Part shown: in pieces, positions 15,706-25,257 of the stretch
Layout: each line of letters opens with the position of its first letter
How positions within the stretch are numbered: the stretch's first letter is position 1
NCBI RefSeq assembly: GCF_022919835.1
Contig: NZ_CP095074.1
Coordinates: 62,001 to 126,000, forward strand
Reading direction: 5' to 3'
DNA: 64,000 bases
From: Halobacillus shinanisalinarum
GTDB taxonomy: Bacteria > Bacillota > Bacilli > Bacillales > Halobacillaceae
Program-made: the position numbers and the translations under genes
The notes under the pieces: model-generated
Database searches by the model: none
Seen by the model: only the letters and a program-made list of their open reading frames with translations
What the model was told of the DNA's origin: nothing

Positions 15706-18700
15706 TTAAAGAATACTCTTTAAATGGTTATATTGTTCTTGTAAGTGCGAAACGTCAACTGGATGTTCAAGGCTGTATCTCAACCTGTTGAAGCTATAGT
15801 CCAGTTCCTCTATCCACCCATCAACAGCCTGATGTAAAGCATGGCTCCACTTATCTGTGTAGTGCTCTGCTATCTCATCTTTTACTTGATTAATCTGCTC
15901 ATAGAGAGGAACATCCACTCTTTCACTCAACTGATCTTTCATTTGTTGTTTCGCATTTTGTTCAAAAAACGATTTCGTTCCCTTAAATAACCGTAAAACA
16001 TCAGAAATATCAGCTTCAGACAAAGGCAAGGGCTGCTCAATCATAGGCGGTGCTACACTAGTCCACTCGTAATCACTAAGCGCAAGTGTATGTTTGACTC
16101 GCTTGAGCTCTGCTTCATAGTCCTTTTTATACTGCTGCACCAATTCCTTAATGAAGGTTTCAATTCTAAGGGTAACGGCTTTTAACTCCTGGTTCATTTC
16201 GAATTCTACCTCTTGAAGCAACTCCTCGGCAGCTTCCCGTAACTGTTCCCTAGCTTCAGCCCTATCTCCATGGATCGACGCAGGATTGAAATGATTTTTA
16301 AAATAGTCGTTAAAGTTCAACATCATTCGTTGATGAACAAAGTGAAGCTGTTTCTCCACTTTCTGGGCAATCGCTTTTTCTCCGCGCGTTTCAAATCTTG
16401 TCTTTAGAATTTGCCTCGCCTGGTCTTGCTCACCAATAACAGACTTCAGCTTCTCTTCTCTTTCCCGCTCATTTAACGTAGCGTTTTCGATCACAGATTC
16501 TAAAGAAGTGGCCGCTTCAGAAAGGTCATGTTCAATTGAATGATGAAGCACTTCTGTCAGTTCTTCCTGTAGAAACTGCTCAAAACGATCTTCAAATAAT
16601 GGTAATCCACTGTCATTTGACTTCATTGTTTGTTTTTCTTTTAATCCTTGCAAGCTGGACAATGAAAAAATGCGCGGATAACGAATGTGAAATTGAGAAA
16701 GCTGGTTCCTCAAATAGTTCTCCACTTGATGCTTCTCTTCATCATTTTCAGCTAAATCCGCAGCATTGATAATAAAAAACATTTTATCCATCGAAAATGC
16801 GTCTTTTACACGTCCCAACTGGGTTAAAAATGATTGATCTGCTTTTGAAAAAGGGTGGTTATAATAAGTGACAAATAAAATGGCATCTGCATCTTTTATA
16901 TAATTGAAGGACACATTTGTATGTCTGGCGTTGACAGAGTCTGCACCAGGTGTATCGACTAGCGTAATGCCTGCACGGGTCCATTCACAATCATAGTAAA
17001 GTTCCATCCACTCAATGAAACACGATTTTCTCTCTTCAGATACATAAGAAGCAAAACCGTCGAGGGTGATCGTTATTTCCTTGTTAACATGTTGTTTCAT
17101 CTCTTCATATCCGTCTACAAAAGCGTCCAGGAAAGAACGCTTCTTGTGATCAAGCTTTTGTAGTTGTTCTTCCGGTAAAGAAACAATACCTTGATAGGCT
17201 GAAGCCAAACTATCATATCGCTCAAACACTTTTTTTCCAACCAACGCAATATCTTCTAACAATTGCTGCTCAGCTTTTACTTTAACAGTCACCGTTTGGT
17301 GAGGGTGCTGCTCTGTAGGGGCTGTAATTTTATTAATCGTTGCTGTCGTTGGATTAGGAGAGACAGGGAGTACTCGGTCTCCTAATAAGGCATTGGCAAA
17401 TGAAGATTTCCCAGCACTGAAGGCTCCAAACAAAGCTATCGTATACCGTCGCTGATCAAGTCTCAGCTGTTTGTTATGAAGTTGTGAAATGAGATTTTCA
17501 AACCCGTCTATATTCTTTAAGATGTCCCGGGCTTCAGCAGCTTTTCTTTGGATCAGTTCGCTTTTAGTCCTGCTTTCCCCTGTAAGCGACTGCCCTTCAT
17601 CCTGTTTTTCTTCATATCCGCCCGGTCGCTCCTCGACAAAGGACAGCCGCTGACTGGACTGAATCTTTATTTGCGAGCTGCGTTTTTGCAAAGCTTGAGT
17701 AACCTGCTGATGTACTTCATCAGAAAGCAGCTCATCATTAGAAAAAGTGTCCTCAAGATTTCGCTTTACCTGTTGTATCTTTATATTAAGCTTATTGAGT
17801 TCTTCCTCCGCATCAGCCTTATTATGGTAAGCGGCAAATAGTTGTTCATGTGCATGCAATTCTTGCTCATTCCTGTTTTGTAAAACGACTTCAACCTCTT
17901 CCCACCAATCGTATAATTGCCCTCTAATCTGCCGCTGAATATCTTTAGACAGTTGGTCCGTATAACGAAGCACATACTCTCCTGTCACAGAGGCACCTGA
18001 TTCAATTAATTCGTGCAAACGTGAAGATGTGTATGTTACTTCAAAAGACTGCGCATCATGAATAAGGGAACTATTTGTTATTTCAAACTCTTCCATTAAT
18101 CGAAGCATCCGTTCACGTAGAGGCCACGTAACGTTCTTTTCTATGGTTTCCTTAAGCTTGCTATAGAAACTTTCCAATCGAATGTTTCTTTCTTCTTCTG
18201 TTCTTTTCTTAGCCATAATCATTCCGACTTTAAATGATGGCTGCATTGCTTCTAAATACAAACGCGCTTGTTCGCGCAGTTCACTTGGCATTAAATAGGC
18301 ATTTGATATAAACTTTAAGACCCGCTCATCAAATTGGCTCTTTGCCTTAGGGATTCTCTGCTTTTGGATTTCGATTAGTGACTGTGAATCCTCGAATTCC
18401 TGTTCAGCAATCGTCCGTTCTCCCTGCTCAATTTGATTGTTTAGGAGATCAATTTGTTCCTCAAAATTGGAGATATAATCCCTTATGCTTTCCTTTATAA
18501 TCTCCTGTGCATGGTTCAAGGCCATTTGATCAATCGGTGTCGTATCAAATTGTTTGCGGAAACTAGCCTCCACTTCCTCTATTTGATTGGCTGGATGAGT
18601 CAAATCCCTCAACGAGGTGTAATAAATGTTCTCAGGCTCAATCCCCCACACGCCTAAAGAAGAAATAACACTGCTCTTAAACTGTCCAAAAGTTAACTCT

Positions 18701-19329
18701 TCTTCATTATGTTTATCGACTTGGTTAATAATAATTGAAAAAGGGATCTTACGTTGTTGCATTTCAAGAAGAAACCCCAAATTTACTTCAGATTGTACGT
18801 GATTGTAATCCATTACATAATACATGTAATCCATTACATGCAAGGAAGATTCAGTAATTAAACGATCAGCATCTCTCGTGGAATCCACACCTGGTGTATC
18901 TAAGATCTTTACGTGTGCTGGGAGATCATCTAAGGGCCTATGGATTTCCAACCCAGTAATTTTCTCGCCTTCCCGACACATCGCTTGAATGGTGTCTATA
19001 TCCACCGCTCCTTCGTACTTAACCGGAATATCTTCACTAAAATCAGCTATTGTTGCCGGAGAACCATTTGATAATTTGACTATGTTTGCACTCGTTGGAA
19101 TCGGACTGGAAGGAAGGATGGGCTGACCAACGATATGGTTAATCATCGTCGACTTTCCTGCTGAGAAATGGCCGGCAAAGCCAAGCATAACTTCCTGCTT
19201 ATTCACCTTCTCAATAAGTTCTAATATTTTTTTAGCTTGTAACTGATTATCCTTAGCAAGCTCACTATAAAGCTTTTCAAGGCGAGTGAGCGTCTGCGTA
19301 TGCGCTTCTACGGTGGGTACAGACATCAT
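15706..19329 (-). CDS. dynA: Two-headed bacterial dynamin DynA
   Basis: A 1207-residue protein of the DynA (YpbR) type: two dynamin-like GTPase modules in one chain. Module 1 has the P-loop GHFSAGKST near residue 53, switch I threonine in PIPTSAN and LDTPGVDS near 145, NQVDK near 207; module 2 has GAFSAGKSS near 634, NPTTATIN and LVDTPGADS near 793, INAADL near 850. Long coiled coils follow each head. In B. subtilis DynA sits at the membrane, fuses bilayers, helps repair membrane damage and protects against phage lysis. AAAGGAG precedes the ATG pair. It is last in a three-gene run after the P1 peptidase and ykqA, 66 bases from ykqA. Confidence 0.93.
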   Translation of the reverse strand: MMSVPTVEAHTQTLTRLEKLYSELAKDNQLQAKKILELIEKVNKQEVMLGFAGHFSAGKSTMINHIVGQPILPSSPIPTSANIVKLSNGSPATIADFSEDIPVKYEGAVDIDTIQAMCREGEKITGLEIHRPLDDLPAHVKILDTPGVDSTRDADRLITESSLHVMDYMYYVMDYNHVQSEVNLGFLLEMQQRKIPFSIIINQVDKHNEEELTFGQFKSSVISSLGVWGIEPENIYYTSLRDLTHPANQIEEVEASFRKQFDTTPIDQMALNHAQEIIKESIRDYISNFEEQIDLLNNQIEQGERTIAEQEFEDSQSLIEIQKQRIPKAKSQFDERVLKFISNAYLMPSELREQARLYLEAMQPSFKVGMIMAKKRTEEERNIRLESFYSKLKETIEKNVTWPLRERMLRLMEEFEITNSSLIHDAQSFEVTYTSSRLHELIESGASVTGEYVLRYTDQLSKDIQRQIRGQLYDWWEEVEVVLQNRNEQELHAHEQLFAAYHNKADAEEELNKLNIKIQQVKRNLEDTFSNDELLSDEVHQQVTQALQKRSSQIKIQSSQRLSFVEERPGGYEEKQDEGQSLTGESRTKSELIQRKAAEARDILKNIDGFENLISQLHNKQLRLDQRRYTIALFGAFSAGKSSFANALLGDRVLPVSPNPTTATINKITAPTEQHPHQTVTVKVKAEQQLLEDIALVGKKVFERYDSLASAYQGIVSLPEEQLQKLDHKKRSFLDAFVDGYEEMKQHVNKEITITLDGFASYVSEERKSCFIEWMELYYDCEWTRAGITLVDTPGADSVNARHTNVSFNYIKDADAILFVTYYNHPFSKADQSFLTQLGRVKDAFSMDKMFFIINAADLAENDEEKHQVENYLRNQLSQFHIRYPRIFSLSSLQGLKEKQTMKSNDSGLPLFEDRFEQFLQEELTEVLHHSIEHDLSEAATSLESVIENATLNEREREEKLKSVIGEQDQARQILKTRFETRGEKAIAQKVEKQLHFVHQRMMLNFNDYFKNHFNPASIHGDRAEAREQLREAAEELLQEVEFEMNQELKAVTLRIETFIKELVQQYKKDYEAELKRVKHTLALSDYEWTSVAPPMIEQPLPLSEADISDVLRLFKGTKSFFEQNAKQQMKDQLSERVDVPLYEQINQVKDEIAEHYTDKWSHALHQAVDGWIEELDYSFNRLRYSLEHPVDVSHLQEQYNHLKSIL

Positions 19330-19395
19330 TAAGTCTCCTTTTTACTTGTCAGTTAGTTCTAGTTTACTCAACATTGATAGCAAGTCTCAAGTCAT

Positions 19396-20289
19396 TTATC
19401 TATTATGATAGGATTTCTCCCCGTTCGACTGTAAATACAGGTCAATTCCTTTCACTGGCAGTTTTGTCGTAAACATTTCAGTAAGCTGCATTCTATAACC
19501 TTCTGAAACATAAGGTGCGGCACCTAGGTAAATTTCCTTAGCATAGTGAAGTGGGGGAATTTTATCTGCTTGTTTAGCAGTAACAGTAAACGATAATGCT
19601 CTATAGTCTATTCCCTGGCAGGAAACGTTGATAATCACAGGTCTATAAGCACCAGCGTACACTCCCTCTCTTTCATACAAATAATCAATTGCCGGTGGTT
19701 TTACCTTATACAGAAGACCTTCTACACAAGCATTCGGTTCTTCTTCAATATCAGCCCTCCCCCCATCAGGGACATGATAGGAAAATCGCAAGCGATACTT
19801 TTCTAGGGCGGCACCGCCTAATACCTCCTGGAAAAGAGTATCTACATGAGCACGTTTAAAGCGTCTATTATCCATGCACGATCCATAGGCAAAATAGTAA
19901 GTCTCTGCTCGCTTTAGATATTGTGACACCTTCCAGTTTCCATGGGGCACGATTTTCTCACCCTTCACTTTCTCTGTACCGACATACACAAAAACACGTA
20001 GAGTCCCTTGATCTGTATGTACGCTTACCATTTGCCGATCAAATAGTGATGTGGCTTTATTACCATTATACCCCTCTAATGTGTCCAGCTGTATAAGCAC
20101 CTCATCCGATACATCGTAGATTTCACCATATGTAATGTCCGTTTCCGAAGGCCTCAGATAAGGATAGTAGGAGTCGCTCTGTAACAACGTACCGTTAACC
20201 CAGGCCTGTTCTGAGAGCAAGATTGAGTCAACTAACATCTCATGATTCCTTTCCCCCATACATAGGGATCCATAAACAAAAACACGCAC
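19396..20289 (-). CDS. ykqA: YkqA-like double gamma-glutamylcyclotransferase-fold protein
   Basis: A 297-residue protein with two AIG2/gamma-glutamylcyclotransferase-like domains. Domain 1 starts at the N-terminus (RVFVYGSLCMGERNH) and holds the Glu in TLEGYNG; domain 2 starts near residue 131 (YYFAYGSCMDNRRFKRA) with YEREGVYAGAYR. The YGS loops are the substrate cradle and the Glu of the first domain is the expected catalytic residue; in the second the equivalent position is also Glu (REGVY). Reaction on gamma-glutamyl peptides is likely for at least one domain. GTG start at 20289 with GGGGGAG 6 bases upstream. The upstream P1 peptidase stops 3 bases away, so the two are cotranscribed. Confidence 0.85.
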   Translation of the reverse strand: MRVFVYGSLCMGERNHEMLVDSILLSEQAWVNGTLLQSDSYYPYLRPSETDITYGEIYDVSDEVLIQLDTLEGYNGNKATSLFDRQMVSVHTDQGTLRVFVYVGTEKVKGEKIVPHGNWKVSQYLKRAETYYFAYGSCMDNRRFKRAHVDTLFQEVLGGAALEKYRLRFSYHVPDGGRADIEEEPNACVEGLLYKVKPPAIDYLYEREGVYAGAYRPVIINVSCQGIDYRALSFTVTAKQADKIPPLHYAKEIYLGAAPYVSEGYRMQLTEMFTTKLPVKGIDLYLQSNGEKSYHNR

Positions 20290-20291
20290 GC

Positions 20292-21278
20292 TTATCTCCC
20301 CCTTTTTATATCAAAATAGGATAACAGGTTATAAGCGCTAACAGCAGATTTTACGGCCTGTACAACCGCTCGTTCAACTACATAACATGCCAGGGAGCTT
20401 AAAGCATTTAAGTCTACCCTTACTTCATTTGTAGTCATTGCAAATAATGTATCACCATCTACAAACGTATGAGAGGGTTTTATCGTTCGTGCAAAACCAT
20501 CATGAGCAATGGAAGCTAGTTTATTTGCTTGCGGTTTCGACAGCATTGCATTGCATGTAATGATACCAATGGTAGTATTTCCGCTAAATCGATTGGTTTC
20601 AGTCTTGTTCATGTGTTCAACGAGAGCACGCTCACTGTCTACGAAGCATTGTTTTTCTCTATCATAAGCCCCCGCTATTCGTTCACCAGTTAGGGGATCG
20701 ACAATATCTCCAAAACTGTTCACTGCAATCACTGCCCCCATTTTCAATTCACCGACTTCAACCGCATAATGCCCTATCCCACCTTTCATGACAAAAGAGG
20801 GACCAAGTAGTTTACCGACAGATGCCCCCGTTCCGGCGCCCACGTTCCCTTGTAGAAAAGGCAGTCCTTGCAGAGCATTCTGTGTAGCGTCTCTCCCCAT
20901 TTGCTGATCAGGACGAACTTTACCATCGCCAACCATCAAGTCAAATAAAATAGCACCAGGAACAATCGGCACTTTAGTAACCTCTACATCAAAGCCAACC
21001 CCCCTCTTTTCAAGCTCATCCATCACCCCTGAGCCTGCATCTAATCCGAATGCACTCCCCCCTGATAAAAACACCCCATGTACTTGGTCGATCAAATTTT
21101 CTGATTGTAATGCATCCGTTTCCCGGGTTCCAGGTGACCCTCCCCGTACAGATACACCCGCCCGTGCCCCTTGTTCGCATAGGACAATAGTACAGCCTGT
21201 CCCTGCTTCTGCGTCGTCTGCATGGCCAAAAGCAAACCCAGCGATCGATGTGATAGGAAGTTCTTTCACAGTCTTCAT
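20292..21278 (-). CDS. P1-family peptidase (DmpA/BapA-type aminopeptidase)
   Basis: A 328-residue self-processing N-terminal nucleophile hydrolase of peptidase family P1, which releases N-terminal residues or hydrolyses small peptides and beta-peptides. Features are the opening TSIAGFAFGHADDAEAGTGC, VRGGSPGTRETDAL, GVFLSGGSAFGLDAGSG and the processing-site region NTTIGIITCN near residue 240, where cleavage before Thr would create the nucleophile. The ATG at 21278 abuts its AAAGG; a GTG three codons later (21269) has ideal spacing and may be the real start. Copy A of the intergenic repeat lies just upstream, between this gene and divergent acyP. Confidence 0.87.
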   Translation of the reverse strand: MKTVKELPITSIAGFAFGHADDAEAGTGCTIVLCEQGARAGVSVRGGSPGTRETDALQSENLIDQVHGVFLSGGSAFGLDAGSGVMDELEKRGVGFDVEVTKVPIVPGAILFDLMVGDGKVRPDQQMGRDATQNALQGLPFLQGNVGAGTGASVGKLLGPSFVMKGGIGHYAVEVGELKMGAVIAVNSFGDIVDPLTGERIAGAYDREKQCFVDSERALVEHMNKTETNRFSGNTTIGIITCNAMLSKPQANKLASIAHDGFARTIKPSHTFVDGDTLFAMTTNEVRVDLNALSSLACYVVERAVVQAVKSAVSAYNLLSYFDIKRGR

Positions 21279-21288
21279 CCTTTCTCTT

Positions 21289-21341
21289 AGAGGGTGTTCT
21301 AAAAATCACCAAATGAAAAACGGCGATTTTGAACACACACG
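21289..21341 (+). repeat. Intergenic modular repeat, copy A (short form)
   Basis: About 53 bp: left end GGTGTTCTAAAAATCACCAA, core ACGGCGA, right end TTTTGAACACACACGC. It shares the asymmetric ends of copies B, C and D but has almost no middle. It lies between the divergent starts of the P1 peptidase (-) and acyP (+). Confidence 0.7.
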
Positions 21342-21394
21342 CTTATGTTTTTATTTTAGTAAAAAAGGTAATCTTAATCTATGGAGGTGTTGAA

Positions 21395-21670
21395 ATGCCA
21401 CGAAAACAAATGATCGTCCATGGCAGGGTGCAAGGAGTCGGTTTCCGTGCGACTATTGAACAGTTAGCAAAGCAGTATGGTCTTACAGGGTGGGTGAAAA
21501 ACAAACCTGATGGAACCGTTGAAATCGAAGCGGAAGGATACGAGAATGAACTCTCTTCTTTTATAGAAGTGGTAAGAGCAGGACCAAATAATTTTGCCAA
21601 GGTTCAGGCACTTGATATCAAAGATTTGGAAAATGAAAACAGCTACAGTAACTTTAAAATCATCCATTAA
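21395..21670 (+). CDS. acyP: Acylphosphatase
   Basis: A 91-residue acylphosphatase, which hydrolyses acyl phosphates such as acetyl phosphate or 1,3-bisphosphoglycerate. The active-site loop GRVQGVGFRATIE (Arg near residue 19) and the conserved GWVKNKPDGTVEIEAEG with its catalytic Asn (residue about 37) are intact. GGAGGTG lies 5 bases before ATG 21395; earlier in-frame codons would overlap repeat copy A and are rejected. It is one of the few plus-strand genes here and has its own terminator. Confidence 0.93.
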   Translation: MPRKQMIVHGRVQGVGFRATIEQLAKQYGLTGWVKNKPDGTVEIEAEGYENELSSFIEVVRAGPNNFAKVQALDIKDLENENSYSNFKIIH

Positions 21671-21674
21671 GATG

Positions 21675-21708
21675 GACCGCAGAAGCTGATTTCTGCGGTC
21701 TTCTTGTT
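21675..21708 (+). terminator. Terminator of acyP
   Basis: GACCGCAGAA-GCTGAT-TTCTGCGGTC, a perfect 10-bp stem, followed by TTCTTGTT. Confidence 0.85.
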
Positions 21709-21797
21709 AGGCGATGTTACTTCAACACCTTCCTGCGTTCTCTCACAAATCAACTCAGCTTATGCTAGTCGTGTCTACCAGGGTGCTTCCGCTTTTC

Positions 21798-22534
21798 TTA
21801 TTTGTGCATGGGTCTTACGATGACTTCATTTACGTTGACGTAGGAAGGCTGGGTGACGGAATAGGCGACTGCTTTTGCGATATCTTCAGAGTTAAGTGGG
21901 GTCATTTCTTGTTGTTTAAACATATCCAGGACGTCTCCGTCAGTAATGTGCTCGGTTAACTCTGTATCGACAGCACCAGGCGATATGTTGGTTACGCGTA
22001 CACCAGATCGTGATAGTTCTTTTTCCATTCCCATAGATAAGGCGCGTACAGCATACTTCGTTGCACTATACACGGTACTGGATGGGAAGACCTCATGTCC
22101 GGCAACGGAAGACACGTTTACAACATGTCCCTCTTCTTGCGCGATCATTTCGGGTAGGGAGGCATGAACACCGTAAAGAACTCCCTTAATATTGACATCG
22201 ACCATTTGCTCCCATTCGTCAATGTGGTCATTTTTCAAGAACGATAGAAGCATGACGCCGGCGTTATTTATATATATATCAATACTGCCAAAATGAGCTT
22301 TCGTTTCTTTGACCAAGTTTTCGACATCTGCCCGCTTTGTCACATCTGTTTCGATAACTTTTGCTGTAACGTTGTATTCTTTTTCCACGTCGTCTGCTAG
22401 TTGCTGCAAACGTTCAGACCTTCGGGCGGCTAAGACTACATTGGCCCTTCTTTCGCCAGATGGTTAGCGATAGATTTACCGATCCCGCTACTTGCACCGG
22501 TGATAATAGCTGATTTGTTCGTTAATTTTCCCAT
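21798..22534 (-). pseudogene. Short-chain dehydrogenase/reductase gene with a one-base frameshift
   Basis: The start at 22534 (AAGGAGG upstream) reads MGKLTNKSAIITGASSGIGK, the Rossmann cofactor motif TGxxxGIG, but the frame ends after about 30 codons at a TAG. From 22409 the remaining 203 codons are open in the neighbouring frame with NNAGVM, VSSVAGHEV and the catalytic YSATK. Restoring one C to the CCC run at 22445-22447 (plus strand) joins both into a normal 245-residue SDR (reading LAKEGANVVLAARRSERL across the joint). These NAD(P)-dependent enzymes reduce or oxidise alcohols and carbonyls. A homopolymer deletion of this kind may be a real mutation or an assembly error. Confidence 0.85.
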
Positions 22535-22610
22535 TCTAAACCTCCTTTATGACTACATCCCTTATTTACCCGATCCAACTAGAATGTAGGATATAGGAAT
22601 CGATATGAAA

Positions 22611-22641
22611 AAGAAGCCATCTCCTTTACAGAGATGACTTC
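22611..22641 (-). terminator. Terminator of the ferredoxin gene
   Basis: GAAGTCATCTC and GAGATGGCTTC pair (one mismatch), followed by TTTTTC on the minus strand. Confidence 0.8.
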
Positions 22642-22652
22642 CCGTATGTGCC

Positions 22653-22892
22653 TTACTGTTCTTCAAAAAACTTGCGGTTTAATTCGATGTATTTATTTTC
22701 CTCTTCTGGAATCTCATCTTCAATGTAAATGGCCTCAACAGGGCAGACCGCCTCACATGCCCCACAGTCAATGCAAATGGCTGGATCGATATAGAACATA
22801 TCTTTTCCTTCTTCGATACAATCGACTGGACACACGTCTACACATTCCCCTGCTTTTTCATCTTTACAAGGTGAAGTAATAACAAATGCCAA
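22653..22892 (-). CDS. 7Fe-type bacterial ferredoxin
   Basis: A 79-residue low-potential ferredoxin. The first cluster motif is C-x7-C-x3-CP (CKDEKAGECVDVCP), typical of a 3Fe-4S or labile cluster; the second is C-x2-C-x2-C-x3-CP (CIDCGACEAVCP), a standard 4Fe-4S cluster. It is an electron carrier for unspecified reductases. TTG start at 22892, with AGGAGGAG 7 bases upstream. Monocistronic with its own terminator. Confidence 0.93.
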   Translation of the reverse strand: MAFVITSPCKDEKAGECVDVCPVDCIEEGKDMFYIDPAICIDCGACEAVCPVEAIYIEDEIPEEENKYIELNRKFFEEQ

Positions 22893-23041
22893 GGGTATCT
22901 CCTCCTTCTTTTATAAATAAACGAGTGCTTATATTTTTATGACATAATCTAAGGAAATGATAAACACCACATATTATGATAACGGTTATAGATAAAAAGT
23001 GCAATTGTCCGACAAGGGATTCCTTAAATCTACATTCACGA

Positions 23042-23587
23042 CTAGTCTTCCCAAATTCGCTCCACAGTATATTCTCCGCCCTGTTTTTGTATTAAAAAGA
23101 TATCTGGCCTTGAGAGTCGCTTCCAATCTGCAAAGCCAATTTCCCGGTTATATTTTTGTAGAAGTAACGCTAACAAATTGCCATGGGTCACTAGCAGAAC
23201 ATTGCCTTCCTCGTTTTCAAGTTCATCGATAAGCGATAGTACACGTTCTCTTGCTTCAGTGGAGGATTCACCGCCGGACATTTTAAGTTCAGGGTCTCTG
23301 AAGGTATCATGAAGCACTTCTTCCCAGTCATCAAGAGGATCGTGACTCAAGATGCGTTCTTCTAAACGCTCGTCTCTTTCGATCGTCACGCCATTATTTT
23401 CAGCAAACGGTTTAATCGTCTCGATCGCACGCAAAAACGGGCTCGAAATGATCCGATCAATTTTATAACCTGAATGCTGCAGAAATGTAGATAATACTTG
23501 GGCTTGACGTACTCCTAACTTTGTTAAAGGTGAGTCTTCATGCTGGCCTTCTGTTTCACTGTGCCGCACTAAAATAAGTTTGTCCAT
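23042..23587 (-). CDS. Histidine phosphatase (phosphoglycerate-mutase-like)
   Basis: A 181-residue member of the histidine phosphatase superfamily. LILVRHSETEGQ at residue 4 is the RHG-type phosphohistidine loop (Ser in place of Gly), SSPFLRAIETI supplies the second Arg, ERDERLEER the acidic part and LLVTHGNLLALLL the second catalytic His. The length and lack of mutase insertions point to a phosphatase or broad-specificity enzyme rather than glycolytic mutase. GGGGGAT precedes ATG 23587. Substrate unknown. Confidence 0.88.
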   Translation of the reverse strand: MDKLILVRHSETEGQHEDSPLTKLGVRQAQVLSTFLQHSGYKIDRIISSPFLRAIETIKPFAENNGVTIERDERLEERILSHDPLDDWEEVLHDTFRDPELKMSGGESSTEARERVLSLIDELENEEGNVLLVTHGNLLALLLQKYNREIGFADWKRLSRPDIFLIQKQGGEYTVERIWED

Positions 23588-23790
23588 GGATGGACCATCC
23601 CCCTTATTGCTTATCTTACCCCCATTATCGCTGATGTAAAAGATATTGACAAGGAAAGGTAGACCATTTGTTCTTTTTTATATGAAATCATGACAATGTT
23701 CATATTAATTTATTCATGTGCTCCCCGTGCACTTGCATATTAAGAATTCAAATTATATTACATGAAGTAGCCTCTACACCATATTGTAAA

Positions 23791-23819
23791 AACAGCTGAG
23801 TATAACCAACTCAGCTGTT
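23791..23819 (-). terminator. Terminator of the DUF6501-like gene
   Basis: AACAGCTGAGT and ACTCAGCTGTT form a perfect 11-bp stem with a 7-nt loop, followed by TTTACAA on the minus strand. Confidence 0.88.
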
Positions 23820-23828
23820 TACTAATTC

Positions 23829-24023
23829 TTAAAAATATTCTTTATAAAAACCGCCTACTCGCCCCGAATTATCAATAATAAAATAAAATTCTTCACTTTC
23901 GTTTTTCACATCATATGTTTTACCAGGTGTCAGCATATTATTGACGACAAATTTTTTAGCATCATTGTGCACACATTCAATTTGCTTGATTGTTTCATTG
24001 TTTTCCCAATTTTTATGGATCAT
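23829..24023 (-). CDS. Small DUF6501-like protein
   Basis: A 64-residue acidic soluble protein resembling the DUF6501 family of Bacillaceae, recalled from the patterns VHNDAKKFVVNNMLTPGKTY and EEFYFIIDNSGRVGGFYKEYF. It is probably a small beta-barrel (SH3-like) domain; the function is unknown. AGGAGG lies 6 bases before ATG 24023. It has its own terminator and no operon partner. Confidence 0.75.
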   Translation of the reverse strand: MIHKNWENNETIKQIECVHNDAKKFVVNNMLTPGKTYDVKNESEEFYFIIDNSGRVGGFYKEYF

Positions 24024-24126
24024 ACTTAGCCTCCTTTATTTGTGTTTAGTATACAACGATTAGTCTATCGGCTCAATCGATTCTTCTCCATATGAAGGCT
24101 CCGTCCCGAAAAAATCAATCCTATTG

Positions 24127-25188
24127 TCATACAAGCGGACGTTTAGACTGTCTTTGAAGCAGCCATTTTAATAGCAGCGGCATAAACAAGACGATCGTCA
24201 GCAGCCTTATCGTTTGCAGCGAACTTACAATCGCGGGGTTCGCCCCTGCATCCTGGGCAGTAAGTGCCATCTCTACTAATCCACCTGGCGCTAAACTCAA
24301 AATAGCTGTTATCAGTTCCATACCTGTCCACTTCGATAAAAAAAGGCCAAATAGGAACGAAAAGGTGATGAGTAACAAGGCGAGACTAAAGAATAATCCG
24401 CAGTAACGTCCGGCACGTATCACATCTTTTAGCACAATTTTATTTCCTAAATGTACCCCTATCGTAAGCTGGGCCCCTATAAAAAAGACTGTAGGTAAGG
24501 AGTAGAGTGACAGACCGGCAGTTTGACACACACCAATGATCAACATGGGCAGAATAATAAGCGACGCAGGGATTTTCTGCCGAAGAAAATAGCCTGCCGC
24601 CAAACTTAATAAATAAATGAAAATAGTCCAGTAATCGCCCGAGGTTGCATCAGAGGCAGATGGGATTGATTGATTTGCTTCACTAGTGTTTAACCAATGC
24701 GTTGCTGCAAAAGGAATAATAAATAATACAGATAATAAACGAATCGTGTGAAAAATGGTCACTAATACCGTATTACCTTGCAAAGATTCACTTACAGCGA
24801 TCATAGCAGATAAACCGCCTGGGACACTTCCAATCATTGTTGTCGTCGGATCGATATCAACTTGTTTCGATAAAATACAAGCAAACAATAAGCTGATCGC
24901 AATAATGGTGAATGAAAAAAGACTGTATGGGAGCAAGTATGGCCCAACAGTTGTCCATGTATCGGCTTGAAAGGTTAGCCCGATTTGGACACCTAATAAC
25001 CAGAAACCAAGATCTCGCAGACGTGAACTTGAATTGGTCTTTTGTTCTCCACTCATTTTGTACAGAATAAGTGCGGTCACAGGTCCTAATATCCATGGGA
25101 GCGGCAAGGAAAAATAATTAAAAGCCATCCCTCCGGCAAAAGCAGCGAAGTAGGTTATGACGTAATCTTTATGCAAAACAAATTTCAC
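24127..25188 (-). CDS. AbrB-family membrane protein (putative transporter/regulator)
   Basis: A 353-residue integral membrane protein of the membrane-AbrB family (also labelled ammonia monooxygenase-like), with about ten hydrophobic segments in two related halves. Repeated motifs are LPLPWILGPVTALI, GSVPGGLSAMIAVS and, in the second half, LAPGGLVEMALTAQDAG. The name AbrB is historical and unrelated to the DNA-binding AbrB. Function is not established. The GTG at 25188 directly abuts AAAAGG, so a TTG four codons later is a possible start. Copy B of the repeat lies just upstream. Confidence 0.82.
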   Translation of the reverse strand: MKFVLHKDYVITYFAAFAGGMAFNYFSLPLPWILGPVTALILYKMSGEQKTNSSSRLRDLGFWLLGVQIGLTFQADTWTTVGPYLLPYSLFSFTIIAISLLFACILSKQVDIDPTTTMIGSVPGGLSAMIAVSESLQGNTVLVTIFHTIRLLSVLFIIPFAATHWLNTSEANQSIPSASDATSGDYWTIFIYLLSLAAGYFLRQKIPASLIILPMLIIGVCQTAGLSLYSLPTVFFIGAQLTIGVHLGNKIVLKDVIRAGRYCGLFFSLALLLITFSFLFGLFLSKWTGMELITAILSLAPGGLVEMALTAQDAGANPAIVSSLQTIRLLTIVLFMPLLLKWLLQRQSKRPLV

Positions 25189-25257
25189 CCTTTTCTATGG
25201 ACAGACACTAGCCCTGGCGACCCATATTGGTTATTGAGGATAGAGGAATCGTCTATA

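Noticed and set aside
15706..19329. dynA as part of a novel phage-defence island
   Set aside because: DynA homologues contribute to phage tolerance in B. subtilis, but neighbours here are housekeeping genes and no other defence gene is present.
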